From Haematobia irritans (taxonomy: Eukaryota > Arthropoda > Insecta > Diptera > Muscidae), in NCBI RefSeq assembly GCF_050003625.1, contig NC_134397.1, positions 267,152,070-267,216,069 on the forward strand: 64,000 bases of DNA. The letters run 5' to 3'. The translations under genes were made by a program, and so were the position numbers. The notes beneath the pieces were generated by a model that worked only from the letters and a program-made list of their open reading frames with translations, searched no databases and was not told where the DNA came from. Positions 22,786 through 32,611 of this stretch are shown here, one piece after another (the first letter of the stretch is position 1; every line of letters begins with the position of its first letter).

Positions 22786-23607
22786 TCACATTGTCAAAGC
22801 TTTTTGTATGAACTTTCTGTATTTTGAAACCGTCATAAAAACTCGAGCATGACTGCTTCTACCGCATCCATATCCATATGATACAATACCAGCGACACGT
22901 CCTCGTCTTATAGCCGGTCCACCAAAATCGCCGGAACAAGCATCTCTTCTAGGTTTAGCCGCACACATCATATTGTCATCAATTTCTGTTATCGCCTCGT
23001 ATTGACTCTTACATACATCCCTACTTATCACTGGTAGCTTTGTTACACGCAAACGAGGGGATGGAGAAACACTGTTTTCACCCGTTACACCCCAACCGGC
23101 AATTCTGACCACCATACCCTGCGACAAATCATGTAGGCCCAAACGAATGCGTTGTACATTTGGATCCACCATGGGTTTCATAGTCTTTATGACAGCTATA
23201 TCGTCCTTAGGGGAGGCCCTTGTATGACTTCGTAGTTTAAAAATTTTGCTAATGCCAGAGGTTAGTCCACCCTCTCTTAGAATACCACTACCAACTCTAA
23301 TCGATACTGCTCGTGGTGATCCCGGAAGACAATGGGCTGCAGTTAAACAATGACGCTGCGATATAACCACACAACTGCACACGAAGTTATTATTGACAAA
23401 TACTTGTCCCATAAATTTATAATTTTTAATGGTATTCACATTGCCACCAATGATACGTGAGGTTTGTTTATTGGCTTTTGCTTTTGCTTTGGCTTTGGCC
23501 TTTGCCTTAGTCTTCTTCTTTTTGGTAGCACCCTCAGCTCCGGAAATCAATGTGGTTTGAATAAGAAGCGCAAATATTGCGAAATACAAAATTGGCTTTA
23601 GCAACAT
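22786..23607 (-). CDS. Serine protease homologue 4 (catalytic Ser replaced by Phe)
   Basis: Single exon, 273 residues from the ATG at 23605-23607. The frame is open further upstream, but a TATA box lies inside that extension. Signal peptide about 1-26, then a Lys/Ala repeat (about residues 27-47: KKKKT, then KA repeated) and activation site Arg51-IIGG. His92 (TAAHC) and Asp136 (DDIAVIK) are kept, but the Ser site reads GDFGGP, with Phe228 encoded TTT at 22924-22926. Position 226 is Arg255 instead of Gly, the usual Pro before it is Ala, and Tyr228 is Phe, so the S1 pocket should also be blocked although Asp189 (Asp222) remains. Extra Cys79 and Cys87 flank the first strand. In insects such inactive homologues often act as cofactors or binding proteins; that role here is inference. 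The long intact frame argues against a pseudogene. Confidence 0.9.
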   Translation of the reverse strand: MLLKPILYFAIFALLIQTTLISGAEGATKKKKTKAKAKAKAKAKANKQTSRIIGGNVNTIKNYKFMGQVFVNNNFVCSCVVISQRHCLTAAHCLPGSPRAVSIRVGSGILREGGLTSGISKIFKLRSHTRASPKDDIAVIKTMKPMVDPNVQRIRLGLHDLSQGMVVRIAGWGVTGENSVSPSPRLRVTKLPVISRDVCKSQYEAITEIDDNMMCAAKPRRDACSGDFGGPAIRRGRVAGIVSYGYGCGRSSHARVFMTVSKYRKFIQKALTM

Positions 23608-23615
23608 TTCTACAA

Positions 23616-23654
23616 ACTCTAAATTGAGGATGATCTCTTCGCAGTATTTATAGC
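23616..23654 (-). promoter_or_regulatory. Core promoter of protease homologue 4
   Basis: Minus-strand TATAAATA (23645-23652) within GCTATAAATACTGCGAA (23638-23654), which matches the protease 3 block at 14 of 17 positions. An initiator-like TTTAGAGT with A at 23620 lies 32 bases downstream, giving a short leader of about 13 bases. This fixes the start at 23607. Confidence 0.65.
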
Positions 23655-23715
23655 AAAAATAAAATAAAATATTTTGTTTGTGTGCAGAAGCCAAATCCAA
23701 ATACAAACAAACCAT

Positions 23716-24021
23716 AATTCAAAATAGTTCAAAGAATCATCATTGAAAACATTTGTTTAAATATTATGCACTGAAATCACTTATATCACATCATGTATTC
23801 GACTTATAGTGATTGATTATCCATTTTCATATCCCAAACCACATAGTGGTAGTGATCTGCAAAAAAATGTGCCTATCACAAGAAACTGTACCGATCGACC
23901 CAGAATCACCTCCTGAGCATATATGCCACAGTTGGTAGAGTTCAACCAAAAATGGTAGAATTTTTTCTGTTTGGTAGATGTCTTGAAATTTTAGTAGACA
24001 CTTCACAAAATTTTCCAAAGG
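23716..24021. other. Spacer upstream of protease homologue 4
   Basis: Contains a family C end fragment (about 23827-23930, 'aaccacatagtggtagtgat', 'cagaatcacctcctgag') joined to a minisatellite E terminus (23930-23960, 'ccacagttggtagag'). No gene is seen. Confidence 0.45.
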
Positions 24022-25066
24022 AAAACAAGTAAGGAAAGTCTAAAGTCCGGCGGGGCCGACTATATTATACCCTGCACCACTTTGTAGATCTAAATTTTCG
24101 ATACAATATCACATCCATCAAATGTGTTGGGTGCTGTATATAAAGGTTTGTCCCAAATACATACATTTAAATATCACTCGATTTGGTCAGAATTTGATAG
24201 ACTTTTACAAAATCTATAGACTCAAAATTTAAGTTGGCTAATGTACTAGGGTGGAACACAATTTAAGTAAAAAAAATATGGGAAACATTTAAATCTGAAG
24301 CAATTTTAAGGAAACTTCGCAAAAGTTTATTTATGATTTATCGCTCGATATATATGTATTAGAAGTTTAGGAAAATTAGAGTCATTTTTACAACTTTTCG
24401 ACTAAGAAGTGACGATTTAACAAGGAAAATGTTGGTATTTTGACCATTTTTGTCGAAATCAAAAAAACATATATATGGGAGCTATATCTAAATCTGAACC
24501 GCTGTCAACCAAATTTGGCACGCATAGCTACAATGCTAATTCTACTCCCTGTGCAAAATTTCAATTAAATCGTAGCAAAAAATTGGCCTCTGTCGTCATA
24601 TGAGTGTAAATCGGGCGAAAGCTATATATGGGAGCTATATCTAAATCTGAACCGATTTCAACCAAATTTGGCATACATAGCTACAATGCTAATTCTACTT
24701 CCTGTGCAAAATTTCAACTAATTCGGAGCAAAAAGTTGGCCTCTGTGGTCATTTGAGTGTAAATCGGGCGAAAGCTATATATGGGAGCTATATCTAAATC
24801 TGAACCGATTTGGCTGATATTTTGGAAGTTTTTCGAGACTATTAAAATGTTCGAATGTACGGAATTTGGGGAAGATCGGTTGATATACACGCCAATTATG
24901 AGCAGATCGGTGAAAAATATATATGGCAGCTATATCTAAATCTGAACCGATTTTTTCCAAAATCAATAAGGATCGTCTCTGAGCCGAAACAGGACCCTAT
25001 ACCAAATTTTAGGACAATCGGACTAAAACTGCGAGCTGTACTTTGCACACAAAAATACATCAACAC

Positions 25067-25100
<34 letters not shown>

Positions 25101-25247
25101 GGACATCGCTAAATCGACTCAGAATTTAATTCTAAGACGATCGGTATACTAAACGATGGGTCTCAGACTTTTCCTTCTTGGCGTTACATACATATGCACA
25201 AACTTATTATACCCTGTACCACAGTAGTGGTGAAGGGCATAAAAATG
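24022..25247 (-). repeat. HINE-like repeat, reverse (A tail, F head)
   Basis: Opens AACAAGTAAGGAAAGTC and the hairpin GTCCGGCGGGGCCGAC, continues with the family A 3' half (24080-24470) and about three monomers (24480-24830), then a different head (24840-25247) ending in the hairpin 'tataccctgtaccacagtag' with return arm 'gggcata'. This is the same A/F combination as 3897-6128, so it may be a subfamily and not a chance junction. Confidence 0.6.
25066..25103. repeat. (CAGA)n microsatellite
   Basis: About nine tetranucleotide units of CAGA inside the F head. The same site in other copies has only a few units (for example 'tctgtctgcctgtccg' near 4047). Confidence 0.85.
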
Positions 25248-25541
25248 TTGAAAGAAATTTCCACATAAATAAAATTTTGACAAAATTTTCTATAGATATA
25301 AAATATTGACAAAATTTTCTATAGAAATAAAATTTTGAAAACAAGTATATACATTAGTAAGTATCTTAAATACCCAACACCATGAATATAATATAATAGT
25401 TTCCTATGAAAATTCTTCGTTGTAACGGGTTACTTGATAAGACTTGTATATAGAATGTAAGGGGTTTTATGACAAATATTCTCCCAAGCAGATCAGTTGA
25501 ACCAGCACGCTTCCCGAAGATACATTTAAAATTTCTACCTA
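25248..25541. other. Minisatellite E stub and unassigned DNA
   Basis: 25255-25345 holds about three 'ttctatagaaataaaatttt' units. 25346-25541 is AT-rich with no recognisable feature beyond weak similarity to family D edges. Confidence 0.4.
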
Positions 25542-25791
25542 CACCCAGAGAAGGAATATGATCACCTCAAACATGTTTTAAGAGCAAAATGTTATTTTTG
25601 GGTGGTGACCATGTAACATGGTTTTTGCAACCATGTCTTTTTCTCAGCAATCATGTAACAGATTTCGGCAAGCAGGTTATATTTGACGAGATAATAACAT
25701 TTTATTGACAAACATGCTACATGGTCACCATACAAAAATAACATTTTTCTCTTGAAACAGGTTTGAGGTGACCATATTCCTTATTTGCGTG
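25542..25791. mobile_element. Foldback MITE with about 78-bp inverted repeats
   Basis: 250 bp flanked by TA. Left arm CACCCAGAGAAGGAATATG.. and right arm ..CATATTCCTTATTTGCGTG are near-complementary over about 78 bases each, including 'ggtgaccatgtaacatgg'. The single-stranded form could fold into a long hairpin. A larger relative is at 26206. Confidence 0.75.
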
Positions 25792-26205
25792 TATGAAGAC
25801 TAGATCAGATTCTGCATTTATAAGAACCACTTTTGTTTGAGTTTTAGAGGAATCACAATCTCCTACTGTAAGTGTGCAAGAAAATTATTAAATAACGCCT
25901 TGATCTAAAATCTGTAGATTTTACTCCGCATTATTTAAATTATTACGATAAGTGAAATCTGGAAATTTTACATTAAATTTCAAACAATTTTCATAATCGG
26001 TGCGCCTCCTATATCGGTCTATATGGCGGTACTAGAATCTAGACCCCAAATCGAGGGGCCGGTTTTATAAACTTGCACCGATACACAATATATTCAGCAC
26101 ACCTATTTATAGTCATAAAAAACATCCAGAATTTCAATTTCAGGCAAATTGGATAAAAACTACGGTTTTTAGAAGCCCAAGATGTAACATCGGGAGCACT
26201 GTCTA

Positions 26206-27119
26206 CACGCAGAGAAGAAACATGATTGTCACAATCATATTCGAAGAGCAAAATAATATGATAGGAGCTATTTTTGCGGCGACCATGTACCATTTTAACC
26301 TGCAACCATGTTGGCTCAGTGAACATGGTTCTAAGAAAAATGTAATTGTCCTCATCTAAAATGTTATTATATTGATAAAAAGAATTTTGTTTGAATGAAA
26401 AGACAATGGTCACGATTTAAAATGTTGTAATTAGTTGAAAGAACATGGTCACAACCTAAAATGTTTTGATCTTTATGAAAAAACTTTTTTCATCGTCGAA
26501 AAAAGGACGTCACTTGAGAAAAGAAAACACAAAATTAACTTTATTTGTTTGTTTTTATTTATTTATAAACTAATTAATTGTTTATTTGTATTTATAATGC
26601 CGTTCAAGCAAGCATCATATATTTTTACCCACTCTATTTTATTTCAGTTTCAACAATAAGTAATTATTCCATATTTACATCGTGCCCATACAAACGCAGA
26701 CATCATGTAACTGCAAATAAAAATAAATGATACCATATAGCAAATGCAGAACCAAAAACTGCAAAAAAGTTAAAAAATTAAATGGTCACGAAAAAAAAGT
26801 AAATGGTCTTTATGGCCATGTAATGGTTCTAGACATGTCTATACTTAACCTATAAAAATACTTTTTCCCTGTAAAAAAGTAAAAAAATTAATGGTCAGGT
26901 ACATGACTTTCCCGACCATTTAATGGTCTCAAATTCTATCATTTAAATGATAGAACATGTTTGCGGTACTTGAGGACCATTCAAATGTCTATTGCCACCA
27001 TACATTTTTCTCCGCTCGAAAACTATTTTTACAAAGACAAAATACATGGTTTTCGCGGCATTACATGCTCTAGATAAGCATTAAATGGATGCGGTCCAAA
27101 CATGGTTTTTCTGTGCGTG
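26206..27119. mobile_element. Larger foldback-type MITE (TA target site)
   Basis: 914 bp flanked by TA. Ends CACGCAGAGAAGAAACATG and CATGGTTTTTCTGTGCGTG form an imperfect inverted repeat and match the ends of the 250-bp MITE at 25542. The interior is rich in 'aacatggtcac'-type words and has no coding frame of note. Confidence 0.65.
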
Positions 27120-27496
27120 TATATGGGGTCTATATCAAAACATGGAATGATATTCGCCATTTTCGGCAAACTCCCTATGGTCCTAAAATACCTCTAGATT
27201 TTTAATTTCAGGCAAATGGGAGAAAAACTTAGGTTTCTAGAAGCCCAAGAAGTAACATCGGGGGATCGGTCTATATAGGGGCTACATGAAAACATGGACC
27301 GATACACGCCATTTTCGGCACACGTATTTTTGGTCCTAAAATACATCTTGATTTCCAATTTTAGGCAAATTAGATAAAAACTACGGATTCTAGAAGCCCA
27401 AGAAGTAAAACCGGGAGATCGGTCTATATGGGGCCTATATCAAAACCTGGACCGATACGCACTATTTTCGGTACACATCTTTATGGTCTTAAAATA

Positions 27497-28398
27497 AAGG
27501 GTGGTTAAATTGAAAGGGCCGATGTTGAATGTGAACCACACCTAAACGCCAAGTTTTTTTCCGAATTTTATTTGACATTTCTCTATTTCAGAGTTACTCA
27601 ATTTGAACCATAGACGTCGTGAATGGGCAGAATGGTTCCAAGAAATGGCAACAGTGGATGATCAATTTTCGAAGAAAATCAATTTCAGTGATGAGGCACA
27701 TTTTCACCTCAGTGGATTCGTCAATAAACAGAATTGCAGCATTTGGGCGAATGAGAATCCAAGAGTGTTTGTCGAAAAACCAATGCACCCACAAAGAGTG
27801 ACTGTTTGGTGCGGTTTATGGGCTGGCGGCATCATCGGGCCGTATTTTTTCCAAAAATTAGGCCGGTCAGGCAGTTACTGTGAATGGTGTTCGCTATCGT
27901 GAGATGATAACGAACTTTTTATGGCCCGAATTGGAAGATGTAGATGTGGACGATATGTGGTTTCAGCAGGACGGTGCCACTTGCCACACAGCTAACGCTC
28001 TTTTGCGCAACAAATTCAATGGCCGTGTTATCTCACGTAATGGCGATGTCACTTGGCCGCCAAGATCATATGATTTGACACCGTTGGACTTTTTTCTTTG
28101 GGGTTATTTGAAGAAAAGGTGTACGTCGATAAGTCAGCAACAATTCAAGAGCTAAAGGATGAGATAATTCGGCACATTACCGACATAGAACCTCCATTAT
28201 ACATCAGCGTCATCGAAAATTTGGACCATTGGATGAAGGTGTGCCACCGAGGTCGCGGCGCCTATTTGGCCGATATTTTATTCCATACATAATTGAGTAA
28301 TACCAATGTATCATAATAAAATAAAATTGCAATAATTTCCTAAATAGTTTGTGTTGTATTCAAAATCAACATCGCCCCTTGAAATCTTAAACACCGTT
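27497..28398 (+). mobile_element. Decayed DD41D-related Tc1/mariner element
   Basis: TA-flanked (27495-27496, 28399-28400). Ends AAAGGGTGGTTAAATTGAAA and, reversed, AAACGGTGTTTAAGATTTCA form terminal repeats of roughly 33 bp with mismatches. At about 900 bp it lacks the region that would encode the N-terminal DNA-binding domain. The unoccupied family D monomer can be read across the TA. Confidence 0.75.
27603..28292 (+). pseudogene. DD41D-related transposase, frameshifted
   Basis: Catalytic part of a DDE transposase spread over three overlapping frames (27603-27902, 27880-28155, 28098-28292), so two frameshifts at about 27865 and 28110. Seen: FSDEAHFHL (first Asp), WFQQDGATCHTA (second Asp), LTPLDFFLWGY (third Asp). 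The gap between the last two Asp is 38 residues, against 41 in the relatives at 30864 and 50345, consistent with loss of three residues. No start codon or helix-turn-helix region remains. Confidence 0.8.
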
Positions 28399-28757
28399 TA
28401 TCTCTACATATAAAATTTCAGCAAATCGGATGAAAACTACGGTTTCTATAAGCCCAAGACCCAAATCGGGAGGCCGGTTTATACGGGAGCTATATCAAAA
28501 CCTGGACCGATATAGCCCATCTTCGAACATGACTTGCCTGCAGTCAAAAGACGAGTTTGTGCAAAATTTCAGAACATTATTGAAGACTCTAGCGTGATTA
28601 CAACAGACAGACATACAGCCAGACAGACAGACGGACATGGTTATATCGTCTTAGAATTTCTCCCTGATCAAGAATATATATACTTTATATACTCGGAAAT
28701 CGATATTTCGATGTGTTACCAACGGAATGGCAAACTAATCACCATTATATGGTGGTG

Positions 28758-29842
28758 CACTGAAAAAACAGTGAACCCACCACACTGAAAAAAAGCATAC
28801 TCGGTTCCAAAGATTTTGTCTTTACTTTAAAAAATTTGGTATTGATTCCGAGCCAAAGAAGCGGAGATTGCAAGTAAGGATACTTTTAAGACACAATTCT
28901 CTTTCAAATTTAGGTTTTGTGTACTTGCTTCTAGGAAGCAAATTTTAATTTTTCGCTTTCTCAGCTTTTTTTTCTTCATATACCATCAAAGTCCTTTAAA
29001 AACAAGTTAACGGCAACTTTATTTTCCAAATTGGGACTCGACTTCCAGTAGAAATTATGCTATGTTTGAAGTAAAAAACTTCTTTAAAATAAAGTTTTGA
29101 AAAACATGTCCTATATTTGAAAGATTTTTTGTTTTGTAGTCAAGATGCAAAAAGACAACAAATTTAAAGGCAATTTCATAAAATTTAAAGAATTTTTCTG
29201 AATTATTAAAGTCAAGTTGACCTTAGCTTATAAATTTTTTCTTTCATGTTAAGATACCCATTTTTAAGTCAAATCACTTTATTATAAGGACAATACGACT
29301 TCATTGAAAAGTTTATCGACTTTTGGACAAGGAAAAAAACTTTATACTAGAGAAAAATCGTCTTCTATGCTAAGCAAAATTTGCATTCGTATTTTAAAGA
29401 CATGAAATCTTTGACCTCGCGACAATATTTTTTTCAGTGCAGGAAGAAAACATTTAATTAATTTTATAAAATTTTTAATATTTTTAGAAACTTTTAACTA
29501 AACAGTATTACAAACGCTGACATCACCCCAATATCACAAAAACAAGTAAATATTTTTCGACAAATTCAAGAAAATTTATTAGACATAATTAATTTTTTTC
29601 ACTTGTTAAAGAAAATTTTGTTGTTTAAAAGAAAAAATTGGAGTTCAAAATTGCAGGAATGTCTTAAGTGATATACGAAGTTCATGATGGACGCATTTGT
29701 AGTAAAATGTACAAACTAAAAGAAATAGTGAACTATCTTGTGAGAAGTACAACTTTTTACTTCCTTTGTGTATATTTTTCCAGTTATTCAGTTCAGTTAC
29801 CTAACTTACGCAAAAAATTAATAGAGTAAAGGAAACTTTCTC
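28758..29842 (+). mobile_element. MITE M3 copy, interrupted and truncated
   Basis: Begins CACTGAAAAAACAGTGAACC (28758), is split by an M1 MITE (28783-29439), and continues 29440-29842 with 'caaacgctgacatcacccca' and 'agtgatatacgaagttcatg'. The far end is missing where an M2 element begins. The reverse-oriented complete copy is at 47713-48210. Confidence 0.65.
28783..29439 (+). mobile_element. MITE M1 copy inside M3
   Basis: 657 bp, ends CACTGAAAAAAAGCATACTC and ATATTTTTTTCAGTG, flanked by CA on both sides. It has the same interior as the other M1 copies. It is younger than the M3 element it splits. Confidence 0.8.
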
Positions 29843-29844
29843 CA

Positions 29845-30755
29845 CACCCTCAAAAAAAAATCGCTTCTCTAACATATGTTCCAAACATATTTTGCAAGAG
29901 GCACATATATTATTGGATACTGCCGAAATATTAATATGTTTGTTTTATTTGAACATATTATATGTTTGAAAGCATTTTGAGCGCAAAAATATTATACGCT
30001 TCGAAGAATTTTCCCCAAAGAAGATTGTGCTTATTCCCTCACATAAGTTTCACTTCCACGAACTTTTTTAGGTTTGGACACTTTTTGGTGTAATACAAAT
30101 AATATCGAAGAAATTATTCAATTTTATAAATTTTGTTTTAATTTTACCTTTTGCCTGGACGGAGAATTGAACCGCGGACCATACAGTTTGTAAGGCAACA
30201 CACTATCCACTGGGCTACGTAGGGCTGTTATAGTCATCAGCAGACAATTATAGTTATAAGTTTCATTTATATAACATAGTTTGCAGCGCCCACATAACAC
30301 TATTTAACAGAAACATACATTGGCCACGTGGAACAGTGGTTAGCAAATCTGTCTTGCATGCAAAGGGTCGCGGGTTGAATCTCTGCTCCGACGAGTATAA
30401 TCTTATCGCTCTAAAATGACCCTGTTTTGTCTTTTACTTTTCTTTAATAATTCATTTTAAAGAAAATAAACTTTTTCAATTGTTTTAGCTGCAAAACACG
30501 AACTGAATGCCCGCTTTCATATTTTATGGTGTCCGTCAACTCCTCTTGGACTACTTACTAATAAAAAGGAACTAAACTTTGTTTTTATACATTTTACTGT
30601 CTAATTTTTCACTCTTTCCTCCCAACTCTGAAAAGAGTATAGTGCCCTTTCGTTATTTTTATGAAGATCCCTTATTAATTTTTGTATATTTTCCGCCGTT
30701 TTTTTAATTTCCTTTGTCTGAATATTTTGACTTACACCTCGTACGTTGCGATTTC
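29845..30755 (+). mobile_element. MITE M2, left part, with tRNA-like modules
   Basis: Opens CACCCTCAAAAAAAAATCGC and runs to the DD41D insertion. Minus-strand tRNA-like module at about 30150-30240: A box TAGCCCAGTGG (30207-30217) and B box GGTTCAATTCT (30163-30173), 44 bases apart. Plus-strand tRNA-like module at about 30322-30396: 'aacagtggttagcaaatctg' and 'gggttgaatctctgctcc'. Neither folds obviously as a functional tRNA gene. Confidence 0.6.
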
Positions 30756-30757
30756 TA

Positions 30758-31689
30758 AAGGGTGATTTGTTAAGAGCTTGATAACTTTTTAAAAAAAAAA
30801 ACGCATAAAATTTGCAAAATCTCATCGGTTCTTTATTTGAAACGTTAGATTGGTCCATGACATTTACTTTTTGAAGATAATTTCATTTAAATGTTGACCG
30901 CGGCTGCGTCTTAGGTGGTCCATTCGGAAAGTCTAATTTTGGGCAACTTTTTCGAGCATTTCGGCCGGAATAGCCCGAATTTCTTCGGAAATGTTGTCTT
31001 CCAAAGCTGGAATAGTTGCTGGCTTATTTCTGTAGACTTTAGACTTGACGTAGCCCCACAAAAAATAGTCTAAAGGCGTCAAATCGCATGATCTTGGTGG
31101 CCAACTTACCGGTCCATTTCTTGAGATGAATTGTTCTCCGAAGTTTTCCCTCAAAATGGCCATAGAATCGCGAGCTGTGTGGCATGTAGCGCCATCTTGT
31201 TGAAACCACATGTCAACCAAGTTCAGTTCTTCCATTTTTGGCAACAAAAAGTTTGTTAGCATCGAACGATAGCGATCGCCATTCACCGTAACGTTGCGTC
31301 CAACAGCATCTTTGAAAAAATACGGTCCAATGATTCCACCAGCGTACAAACCACACCAAACAGTGCATTTTTCGGGATGCATGGGCAGTTCTTGAACGGC
31401 TTCTGGTTGCTCTTCACTCCAAATGCGGCAATTTTGCTTATTTACGTAGCCATTCAACCAGAAATGAGCCTCATCGCTGAACAAAATTTGTCGATAAAAA
31501 AGCGGATTTTCTGCCAACTTTTCTAGGGCCCATTCACTGAAAATTCGACGTTGTGGCAGATCGTAAGTCTATTCATGATGAAATGTCAAAGCATACTGAG
31601 CATCTTTCTCTTTGACACCATGTCTGAAATCCCACGTGATCTGTCAAATACTAATGCATGAAAATCCTAACCTCAAAAGAATCACCCTT
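30758..31689 (-). mobile_element. DD41D (rosa-type) Tc1/mariner element, copy A
   Basis: 932 bp between TA dinucleotides (30756-30757, 31690-31691). Ends AAGGGTGATTTGTTAAGAG and TTTTGAGG..AATCACCCTT read inward are inverted over about 12 bases. It is nearly identical to copy B at 50238-51171. Its transposase has a nonsense codon and a 1-base deletion. Confidence 0.85.
30864..31576 (-). pseudogene. DD41D transposase, copy A (nonsense and frameshift)
   Basis: Matches the 237-residue copy B but has TAG (plus 30933-30935) where copy B has Trp215, and a 1-base loss near 31560 that breaks the first codons. The uninterrupted part (30933-31517) keeps FSDEAHFW, WFQQDGATCHTA and LTPLDYFLWGY with 41 residues between the last two Asp. 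Both copies lack the N-terminal DNA-binding region, so this copy cannot move itself. Confidence 0.85.
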
Positions 31690-32611
31690 TATTTTACTCT
31701 CACAAAAACGTGTATCGGATTAAGTTTTTATCGGTCCATTTGGTAATGCCTCCATATAGACCGACTTCACTTCTTGAGGGTGTAGAAGGCGCCCTGATCA
31801 TGAAAATTGCTTGAAACTCAATGTAACATTTCCAGATTTTACTTCTGCAGATTTAAGATTTCAAATCAATTATTTTATAATTTTCTTGCACACCTACAAG
31901 AGATGTTAATGATTCCTCTAAAACTCAAACAAACATGGTTCTTATAAATCCAGAATCTGATATAGACCTCATAGGTGAAATCTTTAAATTTATCTTCGGG
32001 AAGTGTCCTCAAGTCCTCAAGCCCTCCTGAAATTTCAAAGGAAACCCTAATATTTGGTTCATGGTCTGTCTTGTTTGATACAAGAACAAATGCCACTGAA
32101 ATTGGAAACAATATATACATATATATAATTTATGGTGTCTGAGACCAATATTTCGATACGTTACAAACGGAAAGTTAATAACCGCCCACCCAATGGTGGA
32201 TGGTGGAAAAATATCGTCTTGATGAAACAGGCGTTTTGTTCTTAGAATTATGATACTCGACTTAAAAATGGATATCTTTGGGCAGTTTGTTCCAACCTGA
32301 AATTTTAATTGAATTTAAAGATTTTGAGCTTCTCTTAAAGATTTTCGTATTGTTTCCAAGCCAAATATGTGTCTTCTATAAAATAAAGACTTTTGGTTTT
32401 AATGCTATCCAGCCTTAAATCTAGCCTCTATAACATAAATATGTTTCACTCTATTTATGCGATATATTAACAAACCTATTCTTGTGCAAATAAATGTCAT
32501 CCTAGAATTTTCTTTGTTACCGCAGCAAAATAAAAGAACAAAATTTTGGATATTTGAACAAAAGAACTTGTTTATTAATTACACATCAAATATCAAATTT
32601 GCAAAACCTTT
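31690..32611. other. Repeat debris and 3' flank of protease 5
   Basis: 31692-32210 carries family D/B edge pieces ('ttcttgagggtgtagaaggc', 'cccacccaatggtggatgg'). 32211-32460 is a diverged M1-type remnant ('attgtttccaagccaaata'). A minus-strand AATAAA (plus 32571-32576) lies about 35 bases past the protease 5 stop and is a good polyadenylation signal. Confidence 0.5.

Larger units (their letters stand above)
25980..28757. repeat. HINE-like family D tandem array, with nested insertions
   Basis: Monomers of about 160 bp with 'ctatatcaaaacctggaccg', 'ttctagaagcccaagaagta' and 'ggtcctaaaatacatcttg' at 25990-26203, 27121-27494 and 28400-28530, then a unique end with 'acagacagacatacagcc' and 'ttcgatgtgttaccaacgga'. 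It is interrupted by a MITE (26206-27119) and a DD41D-type element (27497-28398). Confidence 0.6.

Noticed and set aside
23608..23715. Upstream extension of the protease homologue 4 frame (36 residues starting MVCLYLD)
   Set aside because: A TATA box at 23645-23652 and an initiator near 23620 lie inside it, and only the ATG at 23607 gives a normal signal peptide.
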